Source: Actinomadura sp. WMMA1423 (GTDB taxonomy: Bacteria > Actinomycetota > Actinomycetes > Streptosporangiales > Streptosporangiaceae). From it: a stretch of 64,000 nucleotides of DNA. Both the position numbers and the translations under genes were made by a program. Shown one piece after another: positions 29,103 through 37,523 of this stretch. The first letter of the stretch is position 1, and every line of letters starts with the position of its first letter. The DNA lies in the NCBI RefSeq assembly GCF_006547145.1, contig NZ_CP041244.1:248001-312000 (forward strand), given 5' to 3'. The notes beneath the pieces were generated by a model. It saw only the letters and a program-made list of their open reading frames with translations. It was not told where the DNA came from and made no database searches.

Positions 29103-29858
29103 ATGACCGTCGCATCCGTCTCCGCCGCTCGATGGGACGGCCCGCTGCCGACCGGCGAGGAGGTGGCGAAGATGATCGACCACTCGCTGCTGCGGCCGGA
29201 ACTGACCCCGGCCGAGGTCGCCGAGGGCGTGGCGACCTCGCTGAGGTACCGCACCGCGTCGGTGTGCGTGCGCCCGGTCGACGTTCCGGCCGCCGCGGCC
29301 GCGCTCGCCGGCAGCGATGTCGCGGTCGGCACCGTGGTCGGCTTCCCCCACGGCGGGTCGACCACCGCGGCGAAGGCCTTCGAGACCGCCGAACTCGTCG
29401 CCCTGGGCGCACAGGAGATCGACATGGTCGTCGACATCGGCCGCCTGCGCGCAGGCGACACCGCCCACACCCGGGATGAGATCGCCGCCGTCGTCGAGGC
29501 CGCGGACGGCCGGCCGGTCAAGGTGATCTTCGAGAACGCGTACCTGGACGACGCCCAGAAGGTCGCCGGGTACCGGGCGGCCGAGGCGGCGGGAGCGGCC
29601 TTCGTGAAGACCAGCACGGGCTTCGCCCCGGGTGGAGCGACTCCCCACGACATCGCCCTGATGCGGCGCACCGTCTCGGCGCACATCCAGGTCAAGGCCG
29701 CCGGCGGCGTGCGCACCCTCGACGCCCTGCTCCATCTGCACCACCTGGGCGCCACCCGCTTCGGCGCGACCGCCACGGCCGCCATCCTGGACGACCTTCG
29801 AGGCCGCATCGCCGGCGCCCCTCCTCTGGCGGGCGGCGACACGCCTTCCGACTACTGA
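29103..29858 (+). CDS. deoC: Deoxyribose-phosphate aldolase
   Basis: 251 residues. DeoC cleaves 2-deoxyribose 5-phosphate to glyceraldehyde 3-phosphate and acetaldehyde. The active site is complete: Schiff-base lysine K169 in FVKTSTGF, D111 in DMVVDIG, and proton-relay lysine K198 in QVKAAGGV. An AAGGGG site is 6 bases before the ATG. No other deo gene is adjacent, so it is a single-gene unit with its GntR regulator. Confidence 0.93.
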   Translation: MTVASVSAARWDGPLPTGEEVAKMIDHSLLRPELTPAEVAEGVATSLRYRTASVCVRPVDVPAAAAALAGSDVAVGTVVGFPHGGSTTAAKAFETAELVALGAQEIDMVVDIGRLRAGDTAHTRDEIAAVVEAADGRPVKVIFENAYLDDAQKVAGYRAAEAAGAAFVKTSTGFAPGGATPHDIALMRRTVSAHIQVKAAGGVRTLDALLHLHHLGATRFGATATAAILDDLRGRIAGAPPLAGGDTPSDY

Positions 29859-30003
29859 GCGCACCGGCCCCACGCTGGAGACGCTCGCCGGCCCCACCGG
29901 TCGGGGAGCCGCTGGCCAGGCGCTTCGCAACGACGGCGGAGACGATCGTCCAGTTCGGACAGCCGCGGGGCGACCTGCCCCGTGGTCGTCCTCGTCCCGG
30001 ATG

Positions 30004-30516
30004 TCAGGCTGGGAAGCGGACGTCGCGACGCCGTACGCCATCGGCGCCACCGAGCACGTCGAGGAGCTCCACCAGGACGGCGTGCGCGGTGTCGAGCCGC
30101 TCGTGCCCGCAGCGGCGCGCCATCCGCTCCTGCTGAGCGGCCCTGCCGCGCCGTGCGGCTTCGACGGCGGCCCGTCCCCTCGCGCTGAGGCGGACCCGCC
30201 GGATCCGCGCGTCCGCCGGGTCGGGCACTCGCTCGAGGTACCCGAGGCGCTCCAGTTCGGCGACCGCCTTCGACGCGCCCTGCTGCGTCATGTCCAGCCG
30301 GGCGGCCAGCTCACCGATGGTCGGTTCGGCTTCGATGAGGTGCTGGAACACGTAGCCGTGCGAGAACCGCAACCCGGCGAAGCCCTCCCGTTCGATGTCC
30401 CGGCGCACTTCCTCGGCCGCCGCCAGGCCGACGAACAGGGCGAGGCTGCCCAGATCGAGATCCTCCGGTCGCACGGCATCCGATCCGCCATCGGGACCGG
30501 CCGCTGATGACTGCAT
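30004..30516 (-). CDS. MarR-family regulator
   Basis: About 170 residues. MarR winged helix: YVFQHLIEAEPTIGELAARLDMTQQGASKAVAELERLGYLER, wing DPADARIRRVRLSARG. The start at 30516 (MQSSAAG) is chosen over one 12 codons upstream that would lie in the operator. It is divergent from the NTF2-like gene and probably represses it. The 145-base gap 29859-30003 after deoC shows no gene. Confidence 0.9.
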   Translation of the reverse strand: MQSSAAGPDGGSDAVRPEDLDLGSLALFVGLAAAEEVRRDIEREGFAGLRFSHGYVFQHLIEAEPTIGELAARLDMTQQGASKAVAELERLGYLERVPDPADARIRRVRLSARGRAAVEAARRGRAAQQERMARRCGHERLDTAHAVLVELLDVLGGADGVRRRDVRFPA

Positions 30517-30531
30517 GGACCCAGCCTGCAC

Positions 30532-30562
30532 TTGACAACCTTGGTTGTGCAACTATGGTTGT
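30532..30562 (+). promoter_or_regulatory. Promoter with two overlapping MarR half-site pairs; probably leaderless
   Basis: A -35 TTGACA (30532-30537) and -10 TATGGT (30554-30559) with 16-base spacing place the start of transcription at or next to the ATG at 30567. ACAACC-TT-GGTTGT (30535-30548) and GCAACT-AT-GGTTGT (30549-30562) are consecutive 14-bp sites covering both promoter boxes, so MarR binding would block polymerase. Confidence 0.6.
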
Positions 30563-30566
30563 GTTC

Positions 30567-31016
30567 ATGTCGCACGACCGTGACCGGGAAGCCCGGAACA
30601 TCGATCTCGCCGTCCGCTACCACCAGGCGGTGTCCGGCGGAGCGTCCGCCGAGGAGATCACCCGCTTCCTCGCGCCGGGGATGATCCACGAGGAACTGCC
30701 CAACCTGCTCTTCCCCGAAGGGGCGGTACGCGATCTCGACGCGATGCGGGAGGCCGCCGAACGCGGCCGGGAGGCCATGGCGGAGCAGCGGTTCGAGGTC
30801 CGCAACGCCGTCGCCGCCGGCGACCAGGTGGCACTCGAGGTGGAATGGTGGGGCAGGCTCGCGGTCCCCTACGGTCCCTATCCCGCCGGACACGTGCTGC
30901 GGGCGCGCATCGCCGCCTTCCTGCGGGTCGAGCACGGCCGGATCGTCGCCCAACGCAATTACGACTGCTACGAAACTACGGCGCCCGACAGCGCCGCACC
31001 CGATCCCACGCACTGA
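30567..31016 (+). CDS. SnoaL/NTF2-like protein
   Basis: 149 residues from MSHDRDREAR. NTF2-like pattern: RNIDLAVRYHQAVSGGASAEEITRFLAPGMIHEELPN, then RFEVRNAVAAGDQVALEVEWWG and RARIAAFLRVEHGRIVAQRNYDCYE, the common SnoaL_2 polyketide-cyclase-like arrangement. Function unknown. It is controlled by the divergent MarR gene and ends 24 bases before a strong hairpin. Confidence 0.8.
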   Translation: MSHDRDREARNIDLAVRYHQAVSGGASAEEITRFLAPGMIHEELPNLLFPEGAVRDLDAMREAAERGREAMAEQRFEVRNAVAAGDQVALEVEWWGRLAVPYGPYPAGHVLRARIAAFLRVEHGRIVAQRNYDCYETTAPDSAAPDPTH

Positions 31017-31040
31017 CCCTCAACGATTTAGGAGCGGGAA

Positions 31041-31070
31041 AAGGCCCTGCCAGCGGGGAGGCAGGGCCTT
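31041..31070 (+). terminator. Intrinsic-type hairpin after the NTF2-like gene
   Basis: AAGGCCCTGCC (31041-31051) pairs perfectly with GGCAGGGCCTT (31060-31070) around an 8-base loop. No long T-run follows. The rest of 31071-31240 shows no gene. Confidence 0.65.
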
Positions 31071-31240
31071 CGTGTGCTGCTTGTCGGGTCGGTGGTCACT
31101 CTGCCGGATCAGTCCGCGCCCTCGTGGTCCTGGCGGTCGGCGATGGACTGGGCTCGGCGGACGGAGCCCGACAGCAAGATCGGCGAGCTGGGCTTGCGGG
31201 CGGCGCCGATTGGATTGGCGCTGCTGCGTCCTTGTCTCGT

Positions 31241-31723
31241 TCAGGAGAGCGTGCCCCAGCGCTGGTAGGTGTTGGAGGTGTTGCAGGCCGACATCCAGGT
31301 GCCGCCGCCCCCCGTCGCCCCTTGCAGGCACTTGCCGGAGGCGACGTTCTGCACCAAGCCGTAGCCCAGGTGGTACCACATCTGGTTGTAGGCGCCGGTG
31401 CACGCCATCAACAGGGCGCTCCCGTTCTTGTCGGTCAGGCAGCGCCCGCTCGTGGTGTTGACGACGCGCCCGCCCCAGACGTCCTCGACACCTCGCCAGT
31501 AGCGGCGGCCGCTCGTGCAGCTACCGGTCCAGGCACCGGACAGGTCGGGGGTGTCGATCAGGCAGCGACCACTGCCGCTGTTGTAGAGACGGAACGGCGC
31601 GTCGGCCGCGATGCCCTCGGCCGCGGCGCCCGTGTCCGCTTCGGCCGCGACGGGTGCCGCACCGAGCGCCAACCCGGTCGCGGCGGCGATCGGCGCGACG
31701 CGCCGCAGGATCTTCGTTCTCAT
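31241..31723 (-). CDS. Secreted ricin-type beta-trefoil lectin-domain protein
   Basis: 160 residues. A signal peptide is visible (basic start MRTKILRR, hydrophobic core, then AAPVAAEA). The mature part is one RICIN domain with sub-repeats ending in Q-x-W-like motifs: FRLYNSGSGRCLIDTPD, RVVNTTSGRCLTDKNGSALLMAC...YNQMWY and LVQNVASGKCLQG...TYQRWGTL. There are six or so Cys, probably in disulfides. Usually this domain is attached to a glycoside hydrolase or protease; here it is free-standing. It may bind carbohydrates of cell walls or polysaccharides. Confidence 0.85.
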   Translation of the reverse strand: MRTKILRRVAPIAAATGLALGAAPVAAEADTGAAAEGIAADAPFRLYNSGSGRCLIDTPDLSGAWTGSCTSGRRYWRGVEDVWGGRVVNTTSGRCLTDKNGSALLMACTGAYNQMWYHLGYGLVQNVASGKCLQGATGGGGTWMSACNTSNTYQRWGTLS

Positions 31724-32349
31724 GGCTGTTCGTCCTTCCCGCTGTCGGAACTCCGCTGCCGTTGGGACAGCGGCCGCCAGTCAAACAAGCCGTTGCTTCA
31801 AATCAGCTTCAGATCCGCTTCGTGCCACCGGGTGATGGCAGGCCACCGTCCACCTCGTAGGCGTCGCCGACGACCTCCGCTCCCCACACGTGCTCGGGCA
31901 GGTTTGAGGATCGCGGTGCAGAGGTCGTCGGTGAGGCTTGAATGCGGCCGAGTGCTTGATGCGGCGGGCCGCGCCCCAGTTCAGGCCTGGTGGGTACCGC
32001 CACCTGGATCGGTCCGGATGCGTTTGTGCAGGCCGGACGGGATCTGGTGGAGGGCCGGGCGTCCTGCGCCGAGGTGATCGGCAGCGGTGTTGGACCCGGC
32101 GTTGAGGGGACCACTTGGCCCCGCGGCCGGTGGTCTTCACTTGGGAGGTGCTCCAGAACCTGGCGCGGACAGGACGTTCGGTAAGCCCTGCCCTCCCAGT
32201 TCAGGAGCGTTTTCGCATGTCGACGACCAGCCGGAATCAACCCGCCATGAAAGCGGGGGGCCAGGGGATCGGCAAGACCGAGCCGGTCCCTACTGGGTGA
32301 GGCGATCGTCCTCCGGCGGCTGGCTGCAGGGCGAGCCGTCCCGGCGTGT
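31724..32349. other. 626-base gap without a convincing gene
   Basis: The right end carries the leader of the lectin gene. The remainder has frames in several directions but none with recognisable domains or good initiation sites. It borders the mobile-element region and may hold decayed sequence. Confidence 0.4.
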
Positions 32350-33585
32350 TCACCGAGGCTCTGCGATCCCAGGACCCGTTCCGGTCGAGCCGCCAGCGGT
32401 CTCGTCCGGCCGCCCGGCCTGTTCGGCCCGCACGGCCCGTTCGCGCTGCTCGGTCTCCGCGGCCCGGGCGGCGTCCCGCTCACGTTCCAGTGCCTGCAAC
32501 TCGGCGCGGTGGGCGGCCTGCGCGGCGGCCATGTCGGTGCGGGCCTGGTCACGTTGATCGCGCATCTGCTCGGCGGCGTCAAGGGCAGTCTGCCGCTGCG
32601 CGTCGACGCGCCGGAGGTCCTGCTCCGCTGCGGCGCGGGCCGCGCGCACTTCCTCGGCCGCGCGGGCGCGGGCGGCCTCGGCCTCCTGCTCGGCGCGCTC
32701 CAGCCGTCCGGTGAGCTCGCCGATCGTCGCGTCCTTCTCGGTGAGGCTCTGGCGGGCGGCGGCCAGTTCGCGGGCGGCAGCGTCCAACCGCCCGGCCAGA
32801 GTGCCGACCTGGGCGCGGGCCGCGGCCAACTCCCGCTCCAGCTCGCTGAGCCGGGCGCGGGCGGTGTCGCGCTCGGAGCGCGCCTCCTGGCCCGCTTGGA
32901 CGGCCACCGCGGTCTCCTGCTCGGCCTTGGTCCGGGCGATCCGGTGCGCGTCGGCGGCGTCCTCGGCCCGCCGGGCCAGCTCGGCGGCGCCGGCGGCGCG
33001 CTCGGCGGAGCGCTCGGCGTCGGCGCGGGCCTCGGCGGCCTCGGCCAGGGTGGTCTGCTCACGTCGTTCGGCGGCCTCGCGGGCGACGATCGCCTCGGCC
33101 GTGGCGGCCTTGGCCTGCGCGGTCTGGGCCTCCAGGCCGGCATTGCGCTCCAGCACGGTGGTGCGCAGATCGGCCAGCTCGGCGGCGAACCGCTCGTCGC
33201 GGTCGGCGGCCGCTCGCAGCAGTTCGGCGTGGGAGCGGCGGTCGGTCTCCTCCCGGTCGGCCCAGGTGATGAGGGCCTGCAATGGCTGCTCGACGGCGGC
33301 GCCGACGGCGGACTCGCGGGCTCGCCGGGCCGCCTCCCGGCAGTCCTGGCCGTTCGGGCCCTCTCCGCTGTGGTGGTACTCGCGGCGGCGGCCGGTGGTC
33401 GCGCGCGGCGGCAACGGTCCCCGGCAGTGCTTGCACCGCCCATGCGGCGCCGCATCCGCGACGTCTGGCCCCTCCTCCCCCGGGCCCCCGGCCGACGTGG
33501 CGGACGGGAGCGGGGCACTGGTGACGGCTGGAACGGGCAGCGCATCGCGGGCGGCATCGGGCGCCGGAGCTTCAAGATCGGCCAT
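32350..33585 (-). CDS. Alanine-rich coiled-coil protein with N-terminal zinc-like motif
   Basis: 411 residues from MADLEAPAP. Residues 51-82 hold C51-x2-C54, H71/H72 and C82 in the context GRCKHCRGPLPP and NGQDCREAARRAR, a possible small zinc site. From about residue 100 to 395 the protein is almost entirely charged heptad-like helix (EAAERREQTTLAEAAEARAD, ELERELAAARAQVGTL). No ATPase motif is visible. The general plan resembles plasmid KfrA-type coiled-coil DNA-binding proteins and integrase-linked proteins of actinomycete elements. A palindrome array lies immediately upstream and suggests autoregulation. A frameshifted relative lies at 39155-39660. Confidence 0.75.
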   Translation of the reverse strand: MADLEAPAPDAARDALPVPAVTSAPLPSATSAGGPGEEGPDVADAAPHGRCKHCRGPLPPRATTGRRREYHHSGEGPNGQDCREAARRARESAVGAAVEQPLQALITWADREETDRRSHAELLRAAADRDERFAAELADLRTTVLERNAGLEAQTAQAKAATAEAIVAREAAERREQTTLAEAAEARADAERSAERAAGAAELARRAEDAADAHRIARTKAEQETAVAVQAGQEARSERDTARARLSELERELAAARAQVGTLAGRLDAAARELAAARQSLTEKDATIGELTGRLERAEQEAEAARARAAEEVRAARAAAEQDLRRVDAQRQTALDAAEQMRDQRDQARTDMAAAQAAHRAELQALERERDAARAAETEQRERAVRAEQAGRPDETAGGSTGTGPGIAEPR

Positions 33586-33612
33586 GCCCCCATCGTGACA
33601 GGTTTCGCAGTT

Positions 33613-33655
33613 GGTTTCCGAGAAACCTAAATTAGGTTCCTCGGTTTCTAGAAAC
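33613..33655. repeat. Overlapping palindrome array upstream of the coiled-coil gene
   Basis: Three symmetric elements overlap: GGTTTC-CGA-GAAACC (33613-33627), AACCTAA-A-TTAGGTT (33624-33638) and GTTTCTAGAAAC (33644-33655). The block is much richer in A+T than its surroundings and starts 28 bases before the coiled-coil start codon. Likely operator or partition-type site. Confidence 0.6.
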
Positions 33656-33679
33656 GCGATAGTTCGAAGGCATCTAGAT

Positions 33680-33702
33680 AGGGTTAAGGGAGACTTAACC
33701 CT
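33680..33702. repeat. Inverted repeat with 9-base arms
   Basis: AGGGTTAAG (33680-33688) and CTTAACCCT (33694-33702) flank 5 bases. It lies between the palindrome array and the small membrane frame, so it could serve the rightward transcript as operator. Confidence 0.5.
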
Positions 33703-33736
33703 GACGACGAGAGCGCCGGCGCGGTACGCTCCCCGG

Positions 33737-33913
33737 GTGACTCCATCGAGGATGCTCGGGCCGGGACTGCTTCTGGCGATCGTGGTGCCCTTGCTGATCG
33801 TCAAGGCCGTCATGCCGCCGGTGGTCCGCCGCCACGGCGGGAGCTCCGAAGACCTGAACCGGCTCCGCGCGGCCCTTCCCCGCCGCAGCGATCTGCTCGG
33901 CCGCCTGCGGTGA
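33737..33913 (+). CDS. Possible small single-pass membrane protein
   Basis: 58 codons from GTG (or 53 from ATG at 33752). One clear hydrophobic helix (LGPGLLLAIVVPLLIVKAVM) is followed by a basic soluble tail. There is no good ribosome-binding site. No family recognised. The gap 33914-34073 shows nothing else. Confidence 0.35.
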   Translation: MTPSRMLGPGLLLAIVVPLLIVKAVMPPVVRRHGGSSEDLNRLRAALPRRSDLLGRLR

Positions 33914-34073
33914 CCGCTCGCGGAGGCCGACCGGGGCGATGGCTCCCTCGATGAGCACAAAGCCTTCCCACCGAAGCCGAGTCGGGGTGCGTCGACGGAC
34001 CGGGGTGAAAGGACCGACCCGGTACCAGGAGCTTTCCAGCTTCGCGACGCACTGTCACGAAAGGGTTACTTGG

Positions 34074-34292
34074 ATGCGCGTCCGCTCCGGCCTCGGTCCG
34101 CTCGCCGCCGGGCGCGCACCGGCCCCAGATCCTCTGGCAAGCGACGGTGCCGGGCGCGAACTCTTCCCCGCCCGCCACCGCAGCCTGCTCGACCACTGCT
34201 ACGGCGAAACCAGCGGCGCCCGGGGCGACGGCTCCCTGCCCGGCCCCGGCCTCCCCCACGCCGCTGGCGATGGTCCGGGGGCTACGCCGTGA
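34074..34292 (+). CDS. Possible short leader frame coupled to the integrase
   Basis: 72 codons beginning MRVRSGLG with AAAGGG upstream. Its TGA overlaps the integrase GTG by the pattern GTGA, which is the usual coupling in this genome. The sequence is Pro/Gly/Ala-rich with no recognised domain, so it may be coincidental. Confidence 0.3.
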   Translation: MRVRSGLGPLAAGRAPAPDPLASDGAGRELFPARHRSLLDHCYGETSGARGDGSLPGPGLPHAAGDGPGATP

Positions 34293-35467
34293 CCGACCCC
34301 CAGGACGGCGGCCGCGCCCCCTCGCCGCCGCTCCCCGCGCTCGTATCACGGCAGGCGCCACTCCCCCGGACCGAGCCCGCCGTCACCGGCACCGCTGTGC
34401 CCTCACCCCCGGCCCCGCCTGAGTCGCCGCCGGACGAGACCCTGTCGCCCGAGGCGGCCGCGATGGTGACCGCGGGGCTGGCCGACAACACCACCCGCGC
34501 CTACATCCGGCACTGGGCCACCTTCACCCGCTGGTGCGAGCTGACCGGCCGGACGCCGCTTCCGGCGACCCGGGAGACGCTCGCCGAGTACGTCCACCAC
34601 CTGACCGGCACGACCACCCAGTACGGCAGGCCCCCCGCGCCGGCCAGCATCGACGCGATGCTCAGCTGCGTGCAGTCCGCGCACAAGCTCGCCGGTCTCG
34701 ACTGCGATCCCCGGCTCGCCCGGATGGCGCTGCGCGCCTACCGCAAGCAGCGCGCCGCCCATCCCGACCCGGCGCTGCGGCACCGGGTGCGGCGCGCCCC
34801 CGAGATCGACGTCAACGCCCTCCGCGCCATGATCACCGCGATCGGGGACGCCGCGGACGCCGGGCGGATCCACCCGCTGCGCGCCGAACGCGACCAACTC
34901 GTCCTGGTGCTCGGCTTCGCGATGATGGGCCGCCGCTCGGAGGTCGCCGCGCTCGACATCGAGGACCTCACCTTCACTCCTCGCGGACTGGTCATCAACG
35001 TGCTCAGATCAAAGACCGACCAGGATGCGGTCGGCAGCGAGGTCGTCCTCAAGCACGGCAGGCGCCCGCAGACCGACCCGGTCGCACTGCTGCGGACCTG
35101 GGTGGCGCGGCTCGCCGACGCCGAACCGCCCATCACCGGCGGCCCGCTGCTGCGCGGCATCGACAAACACGGCCGCCTGGGCGGTACGCCCGGCTACGCC
35201 GCTCCCGGACCCAACACCGGCCGCATCGACGACGAGACCCTCAACGAGATCGTGCGCGACGCCGCCATCCGCGCCGAGCTCGACAACGCCGCCGCGCACA
35301 CCTTCCACGGGCTGCGCGCCGGCGCCGCCACCTCCGCCGCCGAGGCCGGCGCCGCGCCCTCCACCATCCAGGAACACGGACGCTGGACGAGCCTGGCCAT
35401 GGTGTTCCGCTACTGGCGACGCGGCTCAGCCTGGGCCAACAATGCCCTGGACGATGTAGGGCTCTAA
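34289..35467 (+). CDS. Tyrosine recombinase / phage-type integrase
   Basis: 392 residues from GTG at 34289. An N-terminal Pro-rich part precedes a SAM-like core-binding domain (NTTRAYIRHWATFTRWCELTGR, ETLAEYVHHL) and the catalytic domain. Catalytic residues visible: R215 in MMGRRSEVAAL, H340 and R343 in HGLR, H363 in EHGRW, and nucleophile Y375 in MVFRYWRRG. These make it a complete enzyme able to cut and rejoin DNA. No tRNA gene or attachment-site pair was found nearby. A 53-bp piece of its 3' half is repeated exactly in the remnant at 38640-38895. Confidence 0.88.
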   Translation: MTDPQDGGRAPSPPLPALVSRQAPLPRTEPAVTGTAVPSPPAPPESPPDETLSPEAAAMVTAGLADNTTRAYIRHWATFTRWCELTGRTPLPATRETLAEYVHHLTGTTTQYGRPPAPASIDAMLSCVQSAHKLAGLDCDPRLARMALRAYRKQRAAHPDPALRHRVRRAPEIDVNALRAMITAIGDAADAGRIHPLRAERDQLVLVLGFAMMGRRSEVAALDIEDLTFTPRGLVINVLRSKTDQDAVGSEVVLKHGRRPQTDPVALLRTWVARLADAEPPITGGPLLRGIDKHGRLGGTPGYAAPGPNTGRIDDETLNEIVRDAAIRAELDNAAAHTFHGLRAGAATSAAEAGAAPSTIQEHGRWTSLAMVFRYWRRGSAWANNALDDVGL

Positions 35468-35554
35468 CACCCCGCGCCCCTCGGCCCAACGCCGCCTCCC
35501 CCGAACACAACCGGGCCACCCAGCCGCAAAACTCGATCAGCGACGGCGCGCCGA

Positions 35555-35900
35555 TTGCAGCTAGCCAGCCACGCCCGCGAGCTGGTCGCCGAAGGCTGGG
35601 CCGTCACCGCCGATCAACTCACGGCACCGTCGGACGCACGGCCGTCCGACGCGGCGTCCGCGATGCGGCGATCGTGGCGGTGTTGCTGTACGTCGGCACC
35701 CGGGTGGAAGAATGCGCCCGCCTCGAACTCGAGGACATCCCCATCACCGGCCGCACCGTCCCCTTGGCCGCGTTCGCTCGCGTTCACCTCACTGCATGGC
35801 TTGATGAGCGCGGTCGCGCCCCGGCTCGCTATGGACTGGCCAACGTGGCCGCCTCCGGTATCAGCGAGGTCGTCCTGGCCGTCGGCGAGGACGGCCGCAT
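35555..35900 (+). pseudogene. Remnant of a second, XerC/D-like tyrosine recombinase
   Basis: The frame across 35655-35830 reads RDAAIVAVLLYVGTRVEECA, then LELEDIPITGRT and LTAWLDERGRAPARYGLA, the box-I arginine region of a recombinase. The upstream part (LASHARELVAEGWAVTADQL) is in another frame, and the segment between is shortened. The catalytic C-terminal half is missing, so it cannot be active. Confidence 0.7.
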
Positions 35901-36914
35901 CACGGGTCTGCGGCCCCCGTCGGGCGCGTCTTCAACCTATAGACGCCCTGACCAGGGCGTTGCCCCTTCGGCTGTCTTGGCTGCCCCGTACCTCAGTGGC
36001 CGCGCATCCATGCACCACCGCGACCAAACCGCACCGGGCGGCCTCCACCGCGTCCTCGACTTCGATCTCGACCTCGCGGGACAGGACAGTAAAATCAGCT
36101 GGTGCCGCCGCCCCCGCCCGTACTGGCAGAGCGCGAAAGTCGGGCCTCCAGGTCAATGGAAGCCTGCCGAGCTTTCCGCAGAGTACTTCTTCGGGCAAAA
36201 GTAAGTAGCCCTCGCATCTCCTCCGCCGGTCAAGACCAGCTAGATGCGAGGGCTCCCGTCGCGCGCCCCCTAGTGGGGTTGCTCAGGTGGCGACCCTCAG
36301 ATTCTCTCATTTGAAGAATGGAGGCCACCAATTCGCTGCTAGTTCTTCAAGAAGTGCAAGAGCTCCAGCACGAATATCCCCACCTCAGCGGCGGTTGCCA
36401 CTATAACCAGGCTCCGCTGCGGCCTCTGGGGAACACGGCATCCTTCGTGCACCGACGGCTGCATGGATTCGCCCTCGAGGTGCGCACAAGTGTGAGATTT
36501 GCGGAATCGGCGCAGGGTGCAGTGTCGGTCAACCCCGTGAGCACCTCGAACGCAGCCGGCCGATCGGCATCGCCGATCGGCCGGACCGCTGTGCACCTGG
36601 GGTCGGGACGACGGGTTTCTCCGCTTGCATGGAAAAACCTTACTGAGTCGTTTTCTCGGCATCGCTGTGCCTCCATGAACGAACGCTCTGGGGGATCGGG
36701 GAGGGAACTCGACCCCGAGGACTGTAGCGCGCCGACTGCCTTTCAGTGGCGGCATTGCGTCCAACATTCTTCCAAGCGTTGAACTTGGGCCCCGGGACCG
36801 GGCCGCCCGCCGCACAACAACCGGACAAAGTGTTGGACTAAGGGACACGAGGACGAAGAATTGAGAGAAGGCGAACACCACGTGCCATCGCCCGGCAGGG
36901 AGTCGGGGAACGTG
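35901..36914. other. About 1 kb of lower-GC DNA with no recognisable gene
   Basis: Frames of 70-200 codons exist on both strands but show no domain, no coding periodicity that I can see and poor starts. By eye the G+C content is lower than in the flanking core genes, consistent with imported or decaying DNA. Confidence 0.45.
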
Positions 36915-37014
36915 AACAAGCCCCAGATGGCTGCGGAGTACGCGCAACAAGTCAAGGCCCGTTACGACGTGGTCTGGTGGGTCAGTAACCGCCAGGGCGG
37001 CTCGATCCGCACCG
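36915..37014 (+). pseudogene. Fragment resembling an NB-ARC/TPR protein (FxsT-like)
   Basis: About 33 codons read KPQMAAEYAQQVKARYDVVW followed by WVSNRQGGSIRTALA. In NB-ARC/TPR proteins of actinomycetes the P-loop is followed by QLA-EYA-R...YDLVWWI-A-Q. The P-loop itself and the whole remainder are missing. The assignment rests on one motif. Confidence 0.45.
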
Positions 37015-37336
37015 CACTCGCCCCCCGCAACGACCTTGAGCTCGGCGAGCAGGGCCTCCGGTACCCGAAGGCCGGCCGGATGCCCGGTCGACTCGCGCAG
37101 TCTCCACCCTACTGATCTTGGTGGACGACCAGTCCAGCCCTAGGACGAGCTCCGCATATCAGATATCGCCCTAGCGCACACAGAGCCATACACCGAGGGA
37201 TCATGCAGCCGGAGCCCCGCGCCGATGCCAGGGGGCAGAGCCGGCACCTACCTCCTGCCGGCGCACTTGCCCCTTCCCGGGGCACGGCCAGACGGTGACT
37301 GGGATCAGCAAGGTGTGATTCGCTCAGGAGCCGTCC

Positions 37337-37492
37337 GCACCAGAGCTGACCGGTCATGTCGTAGATGTAGCAGTGATCGCAGGACAGGTTGCAGTGGCCG
37401 TGCATTTTGAAGACGAGGTCGCACTGCGCGGGTCTGTCGTTCGTCGCCGTTCCCCGCCGCCGGGTGGTCGAGCCGACCGCCGGTACAGGCAT
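37337..37492 (-). pseudogene. N-terminal fragment of a radical SAM protein (FxsB-like)
   Basis: On the minus strand the frame reads DLVFKMHGHCNLSCDHCYIY then DMTGQLW. CNLSCDHC is the CxxxCxxC motif that binds the radical SAM [4Fe-4S] cluster. The KxHGxCNLxCDHCYxY context is typical of FxsB/SPASM maturases of FxSxx-COOH peptides. After about 32 homologous residues the similarity stops and the frame runs on as unrelated sequence to 37109. It is a truncated relic. Confidence 0.6.
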
Positions 37493-37523
37493 CGCGCGGT
37501 CGGCGGTGACGAGGGGAAGGCCT

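Noticed and set aside
36318..36950. Overlapping frames of 154 and 203 codons
   Set aside because: No domain, poor starts and opposing strands; kept as non-coding, possibly decayed DNA.
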